From: Acanthacorydalis orientalis
Taxonomy: Eukaryota; Arthropoda; Insecta; Megaloptera; Corydalidae
NCBI GenBank assembly: GCA_034766995.1
Contig: CM068321.1
Coordinates: forward strand, 9,209,026-9,273,025
Reading direction: 5' to 3'
Length of the DNA stretch: 64,000 nt
The translations under genes were made by a program, and so were the position numbers. Each line of letters opens with the position of its first letter. Within the stretch, counting starts at the first letter, position 1. Positions 26,410-37,440 of this stretch are shown piece by piece. Below the pieces are notes generated by a model. That model searched no databases and was not told the origin of the DNA. It saw nothing but the letters and a program-made list of their open reading frames with translations.

Positions 26410-27120
26410 GGTTTTTCTTTATAGTATATCAAGACGAGATTTTGATATTTTTGTTATACAATATTGAAAAAAAAATGTATAAATTATAATACAAACCAAT
26501 AATTTTTTTAATCTCTTGTGAAACATTTTCTTTTTCTAATATATATATTATTTTTTTCTTTTTAAATCATTCCGCAGTTAAAATAAAAAATATTTTTCTT
26601 TTATTTTTGTATAACCTTTTTATTTTTATAAAGCCACCGATTAATCGTAATTATTACAGATTTCAAACCCTTATGGTCTTTATTAACAATCATACATAGG
26701 TGACATTCTTCTAACAGAGTAACTAAAGTTATCTGTAGATACTTACATTAGTGTTAGTTTTATCTGCACTCATTCTATAGAGCAAAATAAATCCCTCAAT
26801 CGTTTTTATTGTAAAGAGGATGAAAGTACTTTCCAAAGCATTCAATTCTTTTCATTACAATTCACCTTTAAGGAATGTATATCTTCTTAAAGTAGTAGGA
26901 TATTACAATCCGAAAAATTTTTCCCAGATATTAACTTGTCCATGACAGTATACGGCAATATAGCAATAATTTACAATTGATATGATGAATCAATTGAACT
27001 ACTTTATGTCAATCTCGATTGAATATGATTTAGGATACATGAAGATTTATTAAATTCTTTAGAAAACACTAAAAAAGATCTGTTTGACTTTCTTGGCCGC
27101 GACATACACTAAATTTTGAA
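26410..27120. other. AT-rich spacer, nothing recognised
   Basis: No repeat family member or coding region was identified. Confidence 0.45.
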
Positions 27121-27133
27121 TTCGTTTCTATTG

Positions 27134-27163
27134 GATGGTAAAAAAATAATTGCGTTTTTTAAG
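27134..27163. mobile_element. isolated mariner terminal-repeat fragment
   Basis: ATTGGATGGTAAAAAAATAA and the following TTGCGTTTT resemble the mellifera-type terminal repeat, without an element body attached. It directly abuts the dispersed repeat R-A. Confidence 0.45.
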
Positions 27164-27165
27164 TA

Positions 27166-27265
27166 TCCTACTTCAATTATTGTCTTTGATTGATTGTAGT
27201 ATGTATTAATATATTTTTATTAACTGAATCAACATAAGAAAAGAAAAAATATGAAGCATATAAAA
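27166..27265. repeat. dispersed repeat R-A, copy 2
   Basis: Diverged copy of 21128-21232. It is sandwiched between two mariner-like ends, which suggests R-A could be the interior of a non-autonomous element. Confidence 0.55.
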
Positions 27266-27270
27266 GATAT

Positions 27271-27868
27271 AAGGTTGATGCAAAAATAATTTCGTTTTTA
27301 CATATCGAATATAAAAACTTATGTATCAGTTAAAAATTATATTTATTAATCAAAATAAAGACCATTGGCCTATACACATTTCTACCAACGGGAAACAAGT
27401 TTATTTATTCCTACCAGATAGAATTCTGGAGTCCTGAAATTAAAAAGTTCATCGAAAGCGCTTTGAACTGATTTTTGATCTTTAAAAACATTCTTTCGTA
27501 GGAAATTACTCAAATGTTTAAAAAAAATGATAATCTGTCGGTGACAGGTCCGGAAAATAATGTGGGTAAGGCAAAGTTTCATAACCTAGTTCTTTTAATT
27601 TTTTTGAAGTCATTTGTGAGATGTGCAGTCAGTCGTTGTCATAAGGAATAATTTGTCCTCTTCGATTGATTTTTGCCGGCCGTAAACGATGCAACTTCTC
27701 ATGCATTTTTTTCAATTTCCTGACAATATTTTTCTGCTGTTATTGTTGCACCAGGATTTAAGAAGTTGTAGTGAATGATGCCACTTGCCGACCACCGAAT
27801 AATGATTATAATCTTTTTTTTATGAAGCTTCGGTTTAGAGCTGATCTTGTAGAAAGAAGACTTATTAC
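27271..27868 (-). pseudogene. mellifera-type mariner transposase, C-terminal half, 5'-truncated
   Basis: The 3' terminal repeat is at 27271-27300 (AAGGTTGATGCAAAAATAAT). Reading leftwards on the minus strand, the codons give a WWSASGIIHYNFLNPG-like segment, AEKYCQEIEKMHEKL, the DD34D-type SPTDYHFF containing the last catalytic aspartate, then NVFKDQKSVQSAFDE and EFYLVGINKLVSRW. Several frameshifts separate these, one in the T-run near 27520. The first and second catalytic regions are absent or degraded, and the N-terminal half and the other terminal repeat are missing. This is a dead relic, diverged from the 41.6-kb copy. Confidence 0.85.
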
Positions 27869-27989
27869 TTATTACTTCGTATATTAGTTTTAAAAAAATT
27901 AAAAAGTCACATTGATGTAAATCTATAGAATGTTCTTAGGACACTTAATTTTAGTTGCAACAAAAATTTTAATATTTTAAAATTTATAG

Positions 27990-28200
27990 AGCAACTATAG
28001 CAGCACCGTTTGGCTACCTCACGGACGCCTTTAAAGCGCAGTGTTGCCGTTCGACGTCGCGGCGACACTTTGATAAATCGTCACCTCGTCGTCGAATTTC
28101 CACCGCTTTTGCTTTGATTTATGCCTACCGTTACGCCATAACGTGTTTTTCTCATGTCACTGCCGTTACAGGTCATTAAGCGATTCGGACCACGCTCTTC
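27990..28200. other. CpG-rich island, possible enhancer
   Basis: Contains GACGTCGCGGCGAC and two CTTTGAT TCF-like sites (near 28067 and 28113). No credible open frame. Confidence 0.3.
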
Positions 28201-28217
28201 ACTTTTCGTATATTTAA

Positions 28218-28220
<3 letters not shown>

Positions 28221-28255
<35 letters not shown>

Positions 28256-28264
28256 GTATATGTA
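28221..28264. repeat. (TA)n microsatellite between two islands
   Basis: TA array with GTATATG interruptions at its right end. Confidence 0.95.
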
Positions 28265-28269
28265 TATTA

Positions 28270-28560
28270 AAATGTACGTGACCGATTGTAACAATGTTCA
28301 CGCTCTCTCACCCGTGCGCAGACTTGCTTAATCTTAACGGCCGATTTTTCCGGGTAACGAAAAGCGCGAAGCGATTTTTATCCGTCGAGACTTTGTTTTT
28401 TTTATCCAAACACACGCAGCACACGCGGTTCAACGTTTCACGATTCAAAGGGTGTACAGTGATGATGTTTTTATATGATTCATTGCTATCTGTCGCCGAA
28501 AACTTTTTCACTTCGGATTTTAATGTACATGAAGTATAGAATGAGGCAAACTTATAATCA
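28270..28560. other. GC/CpG-richer island with frames open on both strands
   Basis: Frames of 81 codons (28294-28539, plus) and 96 codons (28308-28598, minus) overlap. Neither has a recognisable domain. The same pattern occurs in the 2.6-kb island, so it reflects local composition rather than two genes. Confidence 0.3.
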
Positions 28561-28849
28561 GCTGTGAAAAATTCTTTCGTATGTATATTTTTGATCATAC
28601 GGACACACCAGTTAAAAAAATGCGTTAAACATTCTTTTTATTAACTAGATGACAATCATTAATCAGATTAGTATTTTTGTTTTCAATTTTAAACAAGCTT
28701 TGATATGTGTTTTTCTTTCAGAGTTTTTTTTCTCATCCGACAGACCGTAACATTTTTTTAATTATCATTTTTTTTTAGATTTAGTGGTCATTTTTGTTGC
28801 CTTGATATACAATATAAGATAAGAGTATTGTCCTTAAAATACGCTTGAC

Positions 28850-28920
28850 CAACAATCAATTATAATTTCTTGAACATTTTTAATCAGAAAACTTTGTTTT
28901 GATTCGCAAGGCGATAAAAA
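28850..28920. repeat. FB1 arm fragment
   Basis: ACAATCAATTATAATTTCTT followed by GAACATTTTTAATCAGAAAA matches the FB1 arm core in inverted orientation and abuts a mariner end. Confidence 0.5.
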
Positions 28921-28925
28921 TTTAT

Positions 28926-29278
28926 CAGGTTGGTAGAAAAATAATTGCGGTTATGACCTCCAAATTTATATACATTTTTCTCTTTTTTGATTTCCTCAAA
29001 AGCATCGTTTAGTTTACAAGCTGTTTCTGCTATTTTATCACCCGTTTTGAACTCATACAAAAAATTACTCTAATTAGCTTCTTTTCCATCTTTAATTCAA
29101 TCCAATTTGAAACAAAATTAATAATAAAATCAAAGTTGATGTTACGAAAATACAGACCGAAAAATGCACTTTAAAATGATATGAAACTATAACGATGAGA
29201 TGACACTTTCATTAAAAAAAAGTAAGTTTAGCATTCCGAAAACAAACACCGCAATTATGTTCCTACCAACCTAATATT
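28926..29278 (-). mobile_element. mellifera-type mariner, deletion derivative (about 350 bp)
   Basis: Terminal repeats are present at both ends (GGTTGGTAGAAAAATAATTG on the left, CCTACCAACCTAATA on the right). The interior keeps only the 5' untranslated part and the first codons of the transposase on the minus strand, including an A-F-G/V-like segment near AAAGCATCGTTTAG. It is the most heavily deleted of the near-complete copies. Confidence 0.8.
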
Positions 29279-29284
29279 TTTTGA

Positions 29285-29930
29285 AGTGATTATAGCTACA
29301 TTGTGAAAAGTGTACTGTAAATATATCTAATCGCAGAACAAGTTTAATTATAATTGAATAACATTTTTAGAAATATATTAAACATTATTTCATATAAATA
29401 AAAATCGTTTTATAAACTACCGACAGTATTCATCATTATTCAAATATATTTCATGATCACTGCAAAAGATTGCATTTGTAAACATATCACGAATTTTGTT
29501 AAAGCTTTGAATATGTTTGACATACTGTTCAAGTCCTATTCAAACGAATGTAGTTGGTTATTAAAAAATTTATTTCGAGGATCATTTTAAATGATTTAAA
29601 TATCCTTTAGACCACTCTATATAATAATTTATAACTTTATAATATTTGAAATAAATTTTAATTGAAAGTTGATATTTTTTTACATATTTAACATAGGTAT
29701 TTTTTAATTTTCTCGCATATAATTTCAAATAATATCCCATTATAATTTACAAAACCTTTAAAAATCGCGCATTAATTCATTTACAGCACATTACATATGA
29801 GAAAAATTCTTATATTTCTATATTTTCTTAAGATTATAACAAATTGTATGATGAAATCTATCCAGTAGTTTTCAAATTCTTCTGGTATATATAATATAAA
29901 AGATTCAGGGAATAAAAATTTATCTTTTTT
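29285..29930. other. AT-rich spacer, nothing recognised
   Basis: No repeat family member or coding region was identified. Confidence 0.45.
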
Positions 29931-29933
29931 TAT

Positions 29934-29965
29934 ATATTGTATATATATATATATATATATTTATG

Positions 29966-30000
<35 letters not shown>

Positions 30001-30051
30001 GTATACATATATATATTTATGTATACATATATATATATATATATATATATA
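29934..30051. repeat. TA array with a TTTATGTATACATA higher-order unit
   Basis: TA blocks alternate with TTTATGTAT(G/A)(T/C)A inserts that recur three times. Confidence 0.9.
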
Positions 30052-30059
30052 TGATTTGC

Positions 30060-30535
30060 TCTAAATTATTAGCAGTTAACTGAAACATTACATTCACTCT
30101 ACTACTGACCACAGAAATCAAACAGAACAACAAAACGATTATTAATACAATTCAAAAAAATATAACACAAACATATAATTACACCGTACAAAGAAATACG
30201 TTTCGTTAACTGAAACGTATACAATTTCCTATCATTATTTTACTAGTCCACACTTGTACACACATCTTTTCATCTACTAGAGTAACTAATGTCGCGTTTC
30301 GTCATTTTCTAAAGAAGATATTATCTAATTAAACAGATACGATAGGTGTATTTATAAAGCTATTGACCGAATTAAAATAATCATTTCTCCTACAGAAAAA
30401 AACATGTATATTTATTGAAATAATAGCGTAGGACAAACTAAAGAAGCCGTTTGCATATTTAAGCAGGAATGAATTACACTAATCATCGATCGAAACTCAA
30501 TCGTATATTTATTTATTTATATGTATCTATTTTTG
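30060..30535. other. AT-rich spacer, nothing recognised
   Basis: Slightly less AT-rich than most spacers; no feature recognised. Confidence 0.4.

Positions 30536-30538
<3 letters not shown>

Positions 30539-30576
<38 letters not shown>
30539..30576. repeat. (TA)n microsatellite
   Basis: Pure TA array on the left flank of an island. Confidence 0.95.
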
Positions 30577-30578
<2 letters not shown>

Positions 30579-30619
30579 TGTATAATAAACATCTTGTAAC
30601 GATTAATAAGCAGATACAT

Positions 30620-31015
30620 AAATAGATATGTGGCGGTCTGAGCGGTCTGTCGGACCGGAATCGAATTGTCCACCGTATCAACCCCAAACATAAACCAAAT
30701 AATGAGTCGTTTGGATAGACGTAATAACATGTTGTCGATGTGATATTAGCCGACCATTAAATCCGATAGGTGGTCCATACCGTTAGATCATAATGGCTAT
30801 TATGTATGGGAGCTGCTACCAGTCAACATGACGTTCCGATGCTCGGACATAATTAAATTAATAATGTGGTAATATCAGGTAGCAAACGTGCGGTATCAAT
30901 AATCAAATCCGTTGCCGGTATTCTAACCAACGAATGAAAACGATTTCTGTGGACATCAGTTATGATTTTTCGCGGAAATACGTAACAACTCTGAGGTCAG
31001 AGCATCCACGTTATC
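30620..31015. promoter_or_regulatory. GC-richer island, candidate developmental enhancer
   Basis: Contains CAGGTAG (30876-30882), the insect TAGteam/Zelda-type heptamer, and clustered homeodomain cores (ATAATTAAATTAATAAT near 30849-30865). A bulged hairpin with GGTGG..CCATAC against GTATGG..CTGCTACC spans about 30765-30825. No open frame of note on the plus strand; a 67-codon minus frame (30527-30730) runs into the TA array. Confidence 0.35.
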
Positions 31016-31019
31016 GTTT

Positions 31020-31320
31020 TTAATATTAGAATATTTTTAATAGAACTATTTATAAAAAACATCAAGAAAATAATTGATTTTTAAGTAGATTTTTAATCTA
31101 TATTTATTTATCATTTAGTTTTATATCATTAATTTGTATCATATTATATTTTTACTTTAGATACATTCATTTAATTAAAACTCTTCGTAGGTATTGTAAG
31201 ATTGAAAATAAAAAATAAATTCTATGTTTATTTCTCTAACATAAATTTTAAAATACTTACTACTTAAATTCTTTATTTTTGAGAAATAAAAATATAACTT
31301 TGTTCAGTACCAATAAATAG
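31020..31320. other. AT-rich spacer, nothing recognised
   Basis: No feature recognised before the mariner end. Confidence 0.45.
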
Positions 31321-31326
31321 ATTATA

Positions 31327-32508
31327 TTGGATCAGCACAGATCGTATACGATTTAAAATTGAAATTCAGGCGATTATTTTTCACAGAAAACGCTTTCATT
31401 ATTGAATTATGTATTCACCATCGTTTCCTGCAATCATTTTCCAACGTTCAGGTAGGTAATGAATTCCTTGTTCGTAAAAGCTGCGCAGTCTTCCGGCAAA
31501 AAAATGCGGTGAGGTGGTTTTTGACGGTTTTCACGGTGTCAATTTTTTTACCGTTTAAACTGTTCTGCAGAGTCAGTTTCGCTGTGTGTGCTTTTTAGTT
31601 GTCTAGATAAAAGATAGCGCCCTTACGATTGGCTAAAATCGGATACTTTTTTTCCATTGCTGCGTTCAGTTTGGTTAGTTGTTGGCAGTACTTCCTCCTT
31701 AGTAATTGTTTCGTCCCATGGGAGCAGTTCAAAATAAACAACACGTTTGCAATCCGATCAAACACAAACAACTTCAACACCTTCATCGGATACAAGTCAG
31801 CTTTGGCGACTCGTTGTACCCCTTAATTTGATTGTTTCTATGTTCGTTTGTGCCGGACGTTATTGTATAGGATCCATCTCATCGTCAGTCACCAACCGAT
31901 CAAGGCTCTCTGTTAAGGCTCTCTGTTAAGGTCCAAGCAAAGAAACTGCGGAAGAGATGCGATCAAACTTGTTTTTTTTTCCAGACAACGAGTGCGATAC
32001 CTACTTATTGAGCTTCAATGTGAACTCCAGCTTCTTTAAATATCGAAATATAGTCGATCTGTCAACCTTGAGTGACTCGACAACCTCTTGCGAAGAAATT
32101 CTTGAGTTATTATCAACTAGAGCCGGGTTTAGCCGTCCAGAGTGTGGTTGAACTTCGAGGTTAAAATCACCAAGTCGAAATTAAGCAAATCATTTATTCA
32201 CAGTTGAAAGTGATGTGGTATTGTCCAAATAAACCTTCCACATATTTTTCATTGCCCCGCCAACGACAACTCCTTTCCGAAACTCGTTCAACATAACATG
32301 ACGAAAGTATATCTTTTCGTTGTTCATTTTCAAAAATTTTTCTTACATACAAATCGAATCAAAACAAATGCGTCTGATACTTAAATGACAGCTGTGACTG
32401 TCACCTTTCAAACGATATAAATATGAATACATTTCAATGACGATCGCCGCCATGCGGCTCTCTTAACACCACCTATTAAATCGTATACGAACTTTCGCAC
32501 TAATCCAA
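31327..32508 (-). mobile_element. full-length mariner of a second lineage, inactive
   Basis: Matching terminal inverted repeats of about 30 bp (TTGGATCAGCACAGATCGTA on the left; the right end is its diverged complement) are flanked by intact TA dinucleotides at 31325-31326 and 32509-32510. Its length of 1182 bp suits a mariner. The terminal repeat differs clearly from the TTAGGTTGG type elsewhere in the window, so this is a separate lineage. It inserted cleanly and retains its target duplication, while the coding region is decayed. Confidence 0.9.
31360..32327 (-). pseudogene. mariner transposase pseudogene (second lineage)
   Basis: The likely start is the ATG at 32327, giving MNNEKIYFRHVMLNEFRKGV, a typical mariner N-terminus. 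It is followed by STVNKWF-FRLGDFNLE with helix-turn-helix context, GRLNPALVDNNSRISSQEVV and ESLKVDRSTIFRY. Further on are VTDDEMD (first catalytic Asp region, VTGDEKW in relatives), YFELLPWDETITKE, and GAIFYLDN (second catalytic Asp). The segment that should hold the third Asp (SPTDYH-like) is missing: LNGKKIDTVKTVKNHLTAFF joins across it. Many stops and frameshifts are present. Inference: a DD34D-type DNA transposase, now dead. Plus-strand frames at 31359-32151 are its shadows. Confidence 0.85.
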
Positions 32509-32555
32509 TATTATACAATTAGATAAATTCAATGTCTGGAAAATACAGTGGATCC

Positions 32556-32835
32556 GACATGATTTCCCATTTCAACTGCTTCAGTTTTTACAGTTAGTTT
32601 TGCTGTATGTGATTTTGTGTTATTGTGGTGGAATATTACCCTCTTGCGAGTGCCCCAAATCGGCCGCTTTTCTTAAATTGATGGATTACGTTTGGTTAGT
32701 TCTTGATAGTACTCCTCCTTAGTAATCGTTTCGTCCCGTGGGGGAAACTCAAAATAAACAGCACCTTTACAGTTCCACCAAACACACAGCAACAACTTCA
32801 TCGGAAGCAAGCCAGCTTGCACTGGTTTTTATTGT
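32556..32835 (-). pseudogene. second-lineage mariner transposase fragment
   Basis: On the minus strand it reads LLPMKLLLCVWWNCKGAVYF, EFPPRDETITKEEYYQELTK and then IFHHNNTKSHTAKLT, matching the middle of the neighbouring transposase. At the second catalytic position the usual D of the LDN triplet reads H-N (HHNN), so the active site is broken. It lies only about 50 bp from the full-length copy in the same orientation, as an independent, more diverged fragment without terminal repeats. Confidence 0.8.
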
Positions 32836-33187
32836 AAAGATTAGAAATGTTTCAATCATATCCACAAGCATTATTAAAATATTACATTTACATTATTAAA
32901 ATATTTCCGAAATTATAAACATTATCAATTTTGTATGATCGTCTATAGACTTTATAACAAAACAATAAAAATATACACTTTTAATACTTAACAGAGCGAA
33001 GATTTTATTATATATTAAGTTATCATATTTAGTCACTTACCAAGTTATTCCCCACATATTAACCTCAATTCATCAACTAAGGTTTGAACTGAAAAGAAAA
33101 GAAATAAAATAATTATTAAAAATATTAAATAAAATAATATATATAAAAATTAACATATATAAATATTGAATAAAATAAGATATACAA

Positions 33188-33298
33188 AATGTTTGGCGTT
33201 AGTCCCAACAGTTCTGGACCACTTAAGACCACTTAAATTAAAAAATGTATATGAATTTGAAGGTCATAAATCGCAATTATTTTCTACCAACCTAATAT
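33188..33298 (+). mobile_element. mellifera-type mariner deletion derivative, 5'-truncated
   Basis: Begins within the helix-turn-helix coding part (GGCGTTAGTCCCAACAGTTC), crosses a deletion junction CACTTAAATTAAAAAATGTA and ends with the terminal repeat ATTTTCTACCAACCTAATA. The junction is shared with 36187-36322 and 39448-39958. Confidence 0.75.
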
Positions 33299-33405
33299 TA
33301 TATTTTTAACAATCTTCAAAAGTATGTAGGTATTTTATCAATTCTGGTTAATTTTCTGGTTAATCTTTTATCTAATCAACAATTATATATTCCTTTCATT
33401 TTAAT

Positions 33406-33406
33406 T

Positions 33407-33438
<32 letters not shown>

Positions 33439-33440
33439 AA
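33406..33440. repeat. (TA)n followed by (GA)n microsatellite
   Basis: A short TA array passes into a GA run, the mirror image of the CT-TA arrays elsewhere. Confidence 0.9.
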
Positions 33441-33749
33441 GAACTGAAATATCAATTAAATTCTTTTTCATTAAATTTCTTTAATAAACCATTTAATATT
33501 CGATCTGTAGAATGTAACGATCATTAATGCAATTTTATAATTTGTCAATAATTTTATTACAAATATTTGTTCATTTGTAAATTTTAGTACAAAAAATAAA
33601 TCGTTCTAATAAATATACTAATGTGTTTCTAATAATGTAAACACGATTCGTTGATGATATGTAATTACTTTTTACGTTCTTAGCAAGTTAATATAAAGAT
33701 GATTTTACGGTTGTCCATCACTTCCATTAAATAAATTAAACTCGACATC

Positions 33750-34505
33750 GACGATACAAATATAAACATTAATTAAAAGCGTCGAAGTGTCATAAATCAA
33801 TCCGAAAGATAGGTAATTTGTTAGAAGCTCGAAAAGATAGTACGTATCATTTTAAGACAAGACAACAAATCATAAAATTAATTTCGTTCCGACGTGCAGA
33901 CAAATAAACGACGGTCATAAAAGCACGAATCCGCGCGTTGAATGCTCTGCCACAGCGAAGCAAGAACGTCTTAGTATCTGTATGGAATCGTTGGTAGATA
34001 AATATTCGTTTCAATTACAAGGAAGAAAATCTAGAGAAGAGATGATATTTTTATATAAAAAAAAAACGGTTAATAATAATTGTCATCGATGAAAACGAGA
34101 CGTGGAAGAAAAGTAACTGCAGAACTAGAAAGAAGAAAAAACAAATCAAATCGTTTCGAGGTGTGTGAGCGAGATGATAGATCCATGGGTAATCCTTAAT
34201 ATTGGATGTGTACGTTTTTGTGTACATTCGTGTGTTTATTCGACGGCGACGACCACATTGTCGCCGTATTGTGTTACAAACAATAAATAATATTCAATTA
34301 TCGTACGCGTATGTGTTTTTCACGTTAGCTGGCTTGTCTAATAGCCAACGATTAACAGAATAAAAGTCAGGTAGCCGTGCATATATTAAATGATCTCTGT
34401 TCAGGTAGTCAAAATGATATTGGACTCTGTCAGCGTGATAGCATTTTTTTCCACTACGCCTTTCTCGTTAGATTCGGTCGTGAGAACCGTGGGTTTTTTT
34501 TAATA
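33750..34505. promoter_or_regulatory. long GC-richer island, candidate developmental enhancer
   Basis: About 750 bases with raised CpG. It holds two CAGGTAG heptamers only 34 bases apart (34368-34374, 34402-34408), a GGTAATCC homeodomain-type site near 34190, and an 8-bp perfect hairpin ACGGCGAC / GTCGCCGT (34243-34250 and 34260-34267) around a 9-base loop. No open frame of note on either strand. Its length, lack of coding potential and motif content suggest a conserved non-coding region. Confidence 0.4.
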
Positions 34506-34509
34506 TAAA

Positions 34510-34955
34510 CGACGTTGAATCATTTTATTAATCTTTTAAATATGATTTTTTTAGTGATTTTATGATTAGATCGTTTTAATATATCACTCACTTTTATCTA
34601 CACAATATATATTTATGCATACATACATTTATTCACTCATATACGTATATAAATACATACAAATATGTTACCATGTATGTGATTGATAAATATTTATAAA
34701 AAGAAAAAGACTGATAATGAGAAAAAATTAAAATTGATTTTAAAAAATTAATACCTTCTATATTATAAAATATTAAAAATAATGTTTTTTTTTCTAAAGA
34801 GTTATCATGGATGAATTAACATACCAAAAGCACAATTTTTTACAAAATTCATTATTATGTGTTTTAACAATCTTCAAAATTATGCAGATATTTTGTCAAT
34901 TTTGATTAATTTTCGAGTTTTTATATTATCAACAATCGTCTTCCATCCATTTGAA
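34510..34955. other. AT-rich spacer, nothing recognised
   Basis: No repeat family member or coding region was identified. Confidence 0.45.
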
Positions 34956-34956
34956 C

Positions 34957-34959
<3 letters not shown>

Positions 34960-35016
<57 letters not shown>
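34960..35016. repeat. (TA)n followed by (GA)n microsatellite
   Basis: TA array of about 16 units passing into AG units. Confidence 0.95.
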
Positions 35017-35019
35017 ATT

Positions 35020-35635
35020 TGATACCCTACAGCTTTATATTGTTTATATCTACGGCTTAAAACTAAAAGAAATGTTCTAAAAATGCATACTGTAATACCA
35101 AATTAAACAGTCATTTATTATTAGACATTATAATAAAAATTATTGTGATGTTTAATATAAAAAAATCGTTTATAAACATGTATTAATCACAGTATCAAAT
35201 TACAACTCTAAAGCTATTTTATATTTTAATTAAAAATAGAAAGAAAATCGATGTTTTTACAATAATAGTTAATAAAGTGTAAATGATATTTCAAAAGAAA
35301 GATAAACGTTAAAATATCTGATAGTTATATCTGAATTTCTTCTTTGTATTAATCTTAAGAAACATCTTTTAAACAGTTTTTGTGGTAACAAGTAACATAT
35401 TTTTCGTATTATCAAAAATGTGTTTTTTTTCCGATTAAGATCAATAACAATTTCAACAGTTGAATCCCTTATGTGTTTTTATCATTACATGTATATTTAG
35501 GCGATTGGACATGGGACTCGTTTAAATTTAAATAAGGGTGATTAAAATTAATTAATCCCAAGTATGTTTATTTTATAATCATGTTTGTGCGCTAATGATC
35601 TTAGCTGTTGATACGCCCATAAACCCCAAATATTT
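35020..35635. other. AT-rich spacer, nothing recognised
   Basis: No repeat family member or coding region was identified. Confidence 0.45.
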
Positions 35636-35644
35636 ATCTATCTG

Positions 35645-36075
35645 TCTATCATCATAAATGCATTTTTGCATCCCAAAATCCTTAAAAAAATTTCTTGTTA
35701 ATGTTCAATCAATTATTATTGATAGTTTTTATTATTGCTTGGCATATTTCAATAGTAATTCCATTATCTTCAGAGCATTGAGGAGAATAATAGCTTCGCA
35801 GTTATAATTTAACACTGATTACAGATTATTATAATAGAATTTCTATATTAAACATCAGATTTGTTTTTCAGAATATCAAATAATAGATTATATATCTTGG
35901 AACTCTAAAAATGATAGCATCGCTATCAAAAGATGTACATCAAACAATCAAAAATTATCAATAATGATTTATTAAACATTTTAGAGAGAAAAACGTTCCA
36001 CTGTTTGTGGAATAAGAAAAAAAAATATTTATAAAACTTAATTTAACCACTGTGTCAGAAGTTTAGATTTTTTAT
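35645..36075. repeat. FB1 foldback element, both arms
   Basis: The left arm (about 35690-35790) carries the hairpin motif at 35747-35773 and TCTTCAGAGC. The right arm (about 35890-36075) carries GATAGCATCGCTATC (35913-35927), ACAATCAAAAATTATCAATA, CCACTGTTTGTGGAA and the outer end AATTTAACCACTGTGTCAGA. About 100 bp of unrelated sequence lie between the arm tips. Confidence 0.7.
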
Positions 36076-36186
36076 ACTCTATTAAACGATCCTTCTTTCT
36101 ATCATTTTATTTTCCATTTATTCTGTTCATTTGTAAATTTTTCAAAGATAAATTGCTCCTAAATTGAATGATTTTTTCATTTAAAT

Positions 36187-36322
36187 AGCAATTCGAGATC
36201 TTGCACAAAAGTTAGACGTTAGTCATTCAACAGTTCTTGACCACTAAGAACAACTTCAATTAAGAAATGTATATGAATTGGAAGGACATAAACCGCAATT
36301 ATTTTTCTACCAACCTAACAGA
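36187..36322 (+). mobile_element. mellifera-type mariner deletion derivative, 5'-truncated
   Basis: Starts in the helix-turn-helix part (AATTCGAGATCTTGCACAAA; RxLAQKLDVSHS in translation), crosses the ACTTCAATTAAGAAATGTAT junction and ends with ATTTTTCTACCAACCTAAC. Confidence 0.8.
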
Positions 36323-36566
36323 TACAAAAAAAAACGTTAGTAATTACTGAACTTAGACTACTGTGAATGATTACTCAATCTGAAAATTTTAAACCTGTTC
36401 TTATAGACCGAAAAATGAATGATATCGATCAAAAAAAAGATGAATTGCATCTACATATTTTACAAACCAACACTACAGAAGTAGTTAGACTCCTCGATTA
36501 TATAGTAGCATCTATGAAATTATATGTTTGTTCATACATAAATATTAATCACCGTTCACAAAATAG

Positions 36567-36568
<2 letters not shown>

Positions 36569-36611
<43 letters not shown>
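36569..36611. repeat. (TA)n microsatellite
   Basis: Pure TA array. Confidence 0.95.
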
Positions 36612-36615
<4 letters not shown>

Positions 36616-36692
36616 CTTTTAAACACTATCAATCTTTGTAATAAATATAATTACTAAGGCAAATACCTTATACAAGTATATTAAAAAAAATA

Positions 36693-36696
<4 letters not shown>

Positions 36697-36731
<35 letters not shown>

Positions 36732-36734
36732 CAT

Positions 36735-36782
<48 letters not shown>
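36697..36782. repeat. (TA)n microsatellite with CATACATA interruption
   Basis: Two TA arrays are separated by ACATACATATACATACA. Confidence 0.95.
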
Positions 36783-36784
<2 letters not shown>

Positions 36785-37110
36785 TTGTATAGCAATCTAT
36801 ATCTCATTTATTCATTATTTAATAAATATATCACATTTTCATAAATCCCGTAACTAATACTAAAAGACATAATAATTTCACATTTTAGTTTAATTTCAAT
36901 ATAAGTGTAAAATTAAACGATACTACGTTCAGAATGCATCATTTCAGAAGTTAATCACTGTATGTAACAATAACTTACATACTTCATGCTTTTTATAGCC
37001 TTATCAATTTGAATATGTTTTTGTATAAAAAAAATATGAAGTGAAACATATTAATGTGCAAAAAAACCGTGTTATCTTACATAAATCATTACGTCAACAG
37101 CCACATTATT

Positions 37111-37114
<4 letters not shown>

Positions 37115-37190
<76 letters not shown>
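37115..37190. repeat. (TA)n microsatellite
   Basis: Long TA array with one ACA interruption. Confidence 0.95.
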
Positions 37191-37194
<4 letters not shown>

Positions 37195-37195
<1 letters not shown>

Positions 37196-37440
37196 TATGT
37201 GTGTATGCTTGTGTAGCCACAGTAGTTGAGAACCTTACATCAACCCTTCGATTACGACAGTTCATAATTTGAATACTTCATTTAAACACGCTAATGTACA
37301 CCGCACAGGTACTTCAATTTCCTGTAAATGACACAGTGTATAATTAACGCAATAAATCACCGAACTGAAATTAAGCTTTGACGATTCATAAAACTGCGCA
37401 TTACAAAAAAGCGTCGAGCTACCGACTAATTACCAAATTT
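37195..37440. other. moderately GC-richer patch
   Basis: Contains CAGGTAC near 37305 and several CG dinucleotides; a weaker version of the islands elsewhere. Confidence 0.2.

Noticed and set aside
31359..32151. Several plus-strand frames
   Set aside because: Antisense shadows of the second-lineage mariner transposase.
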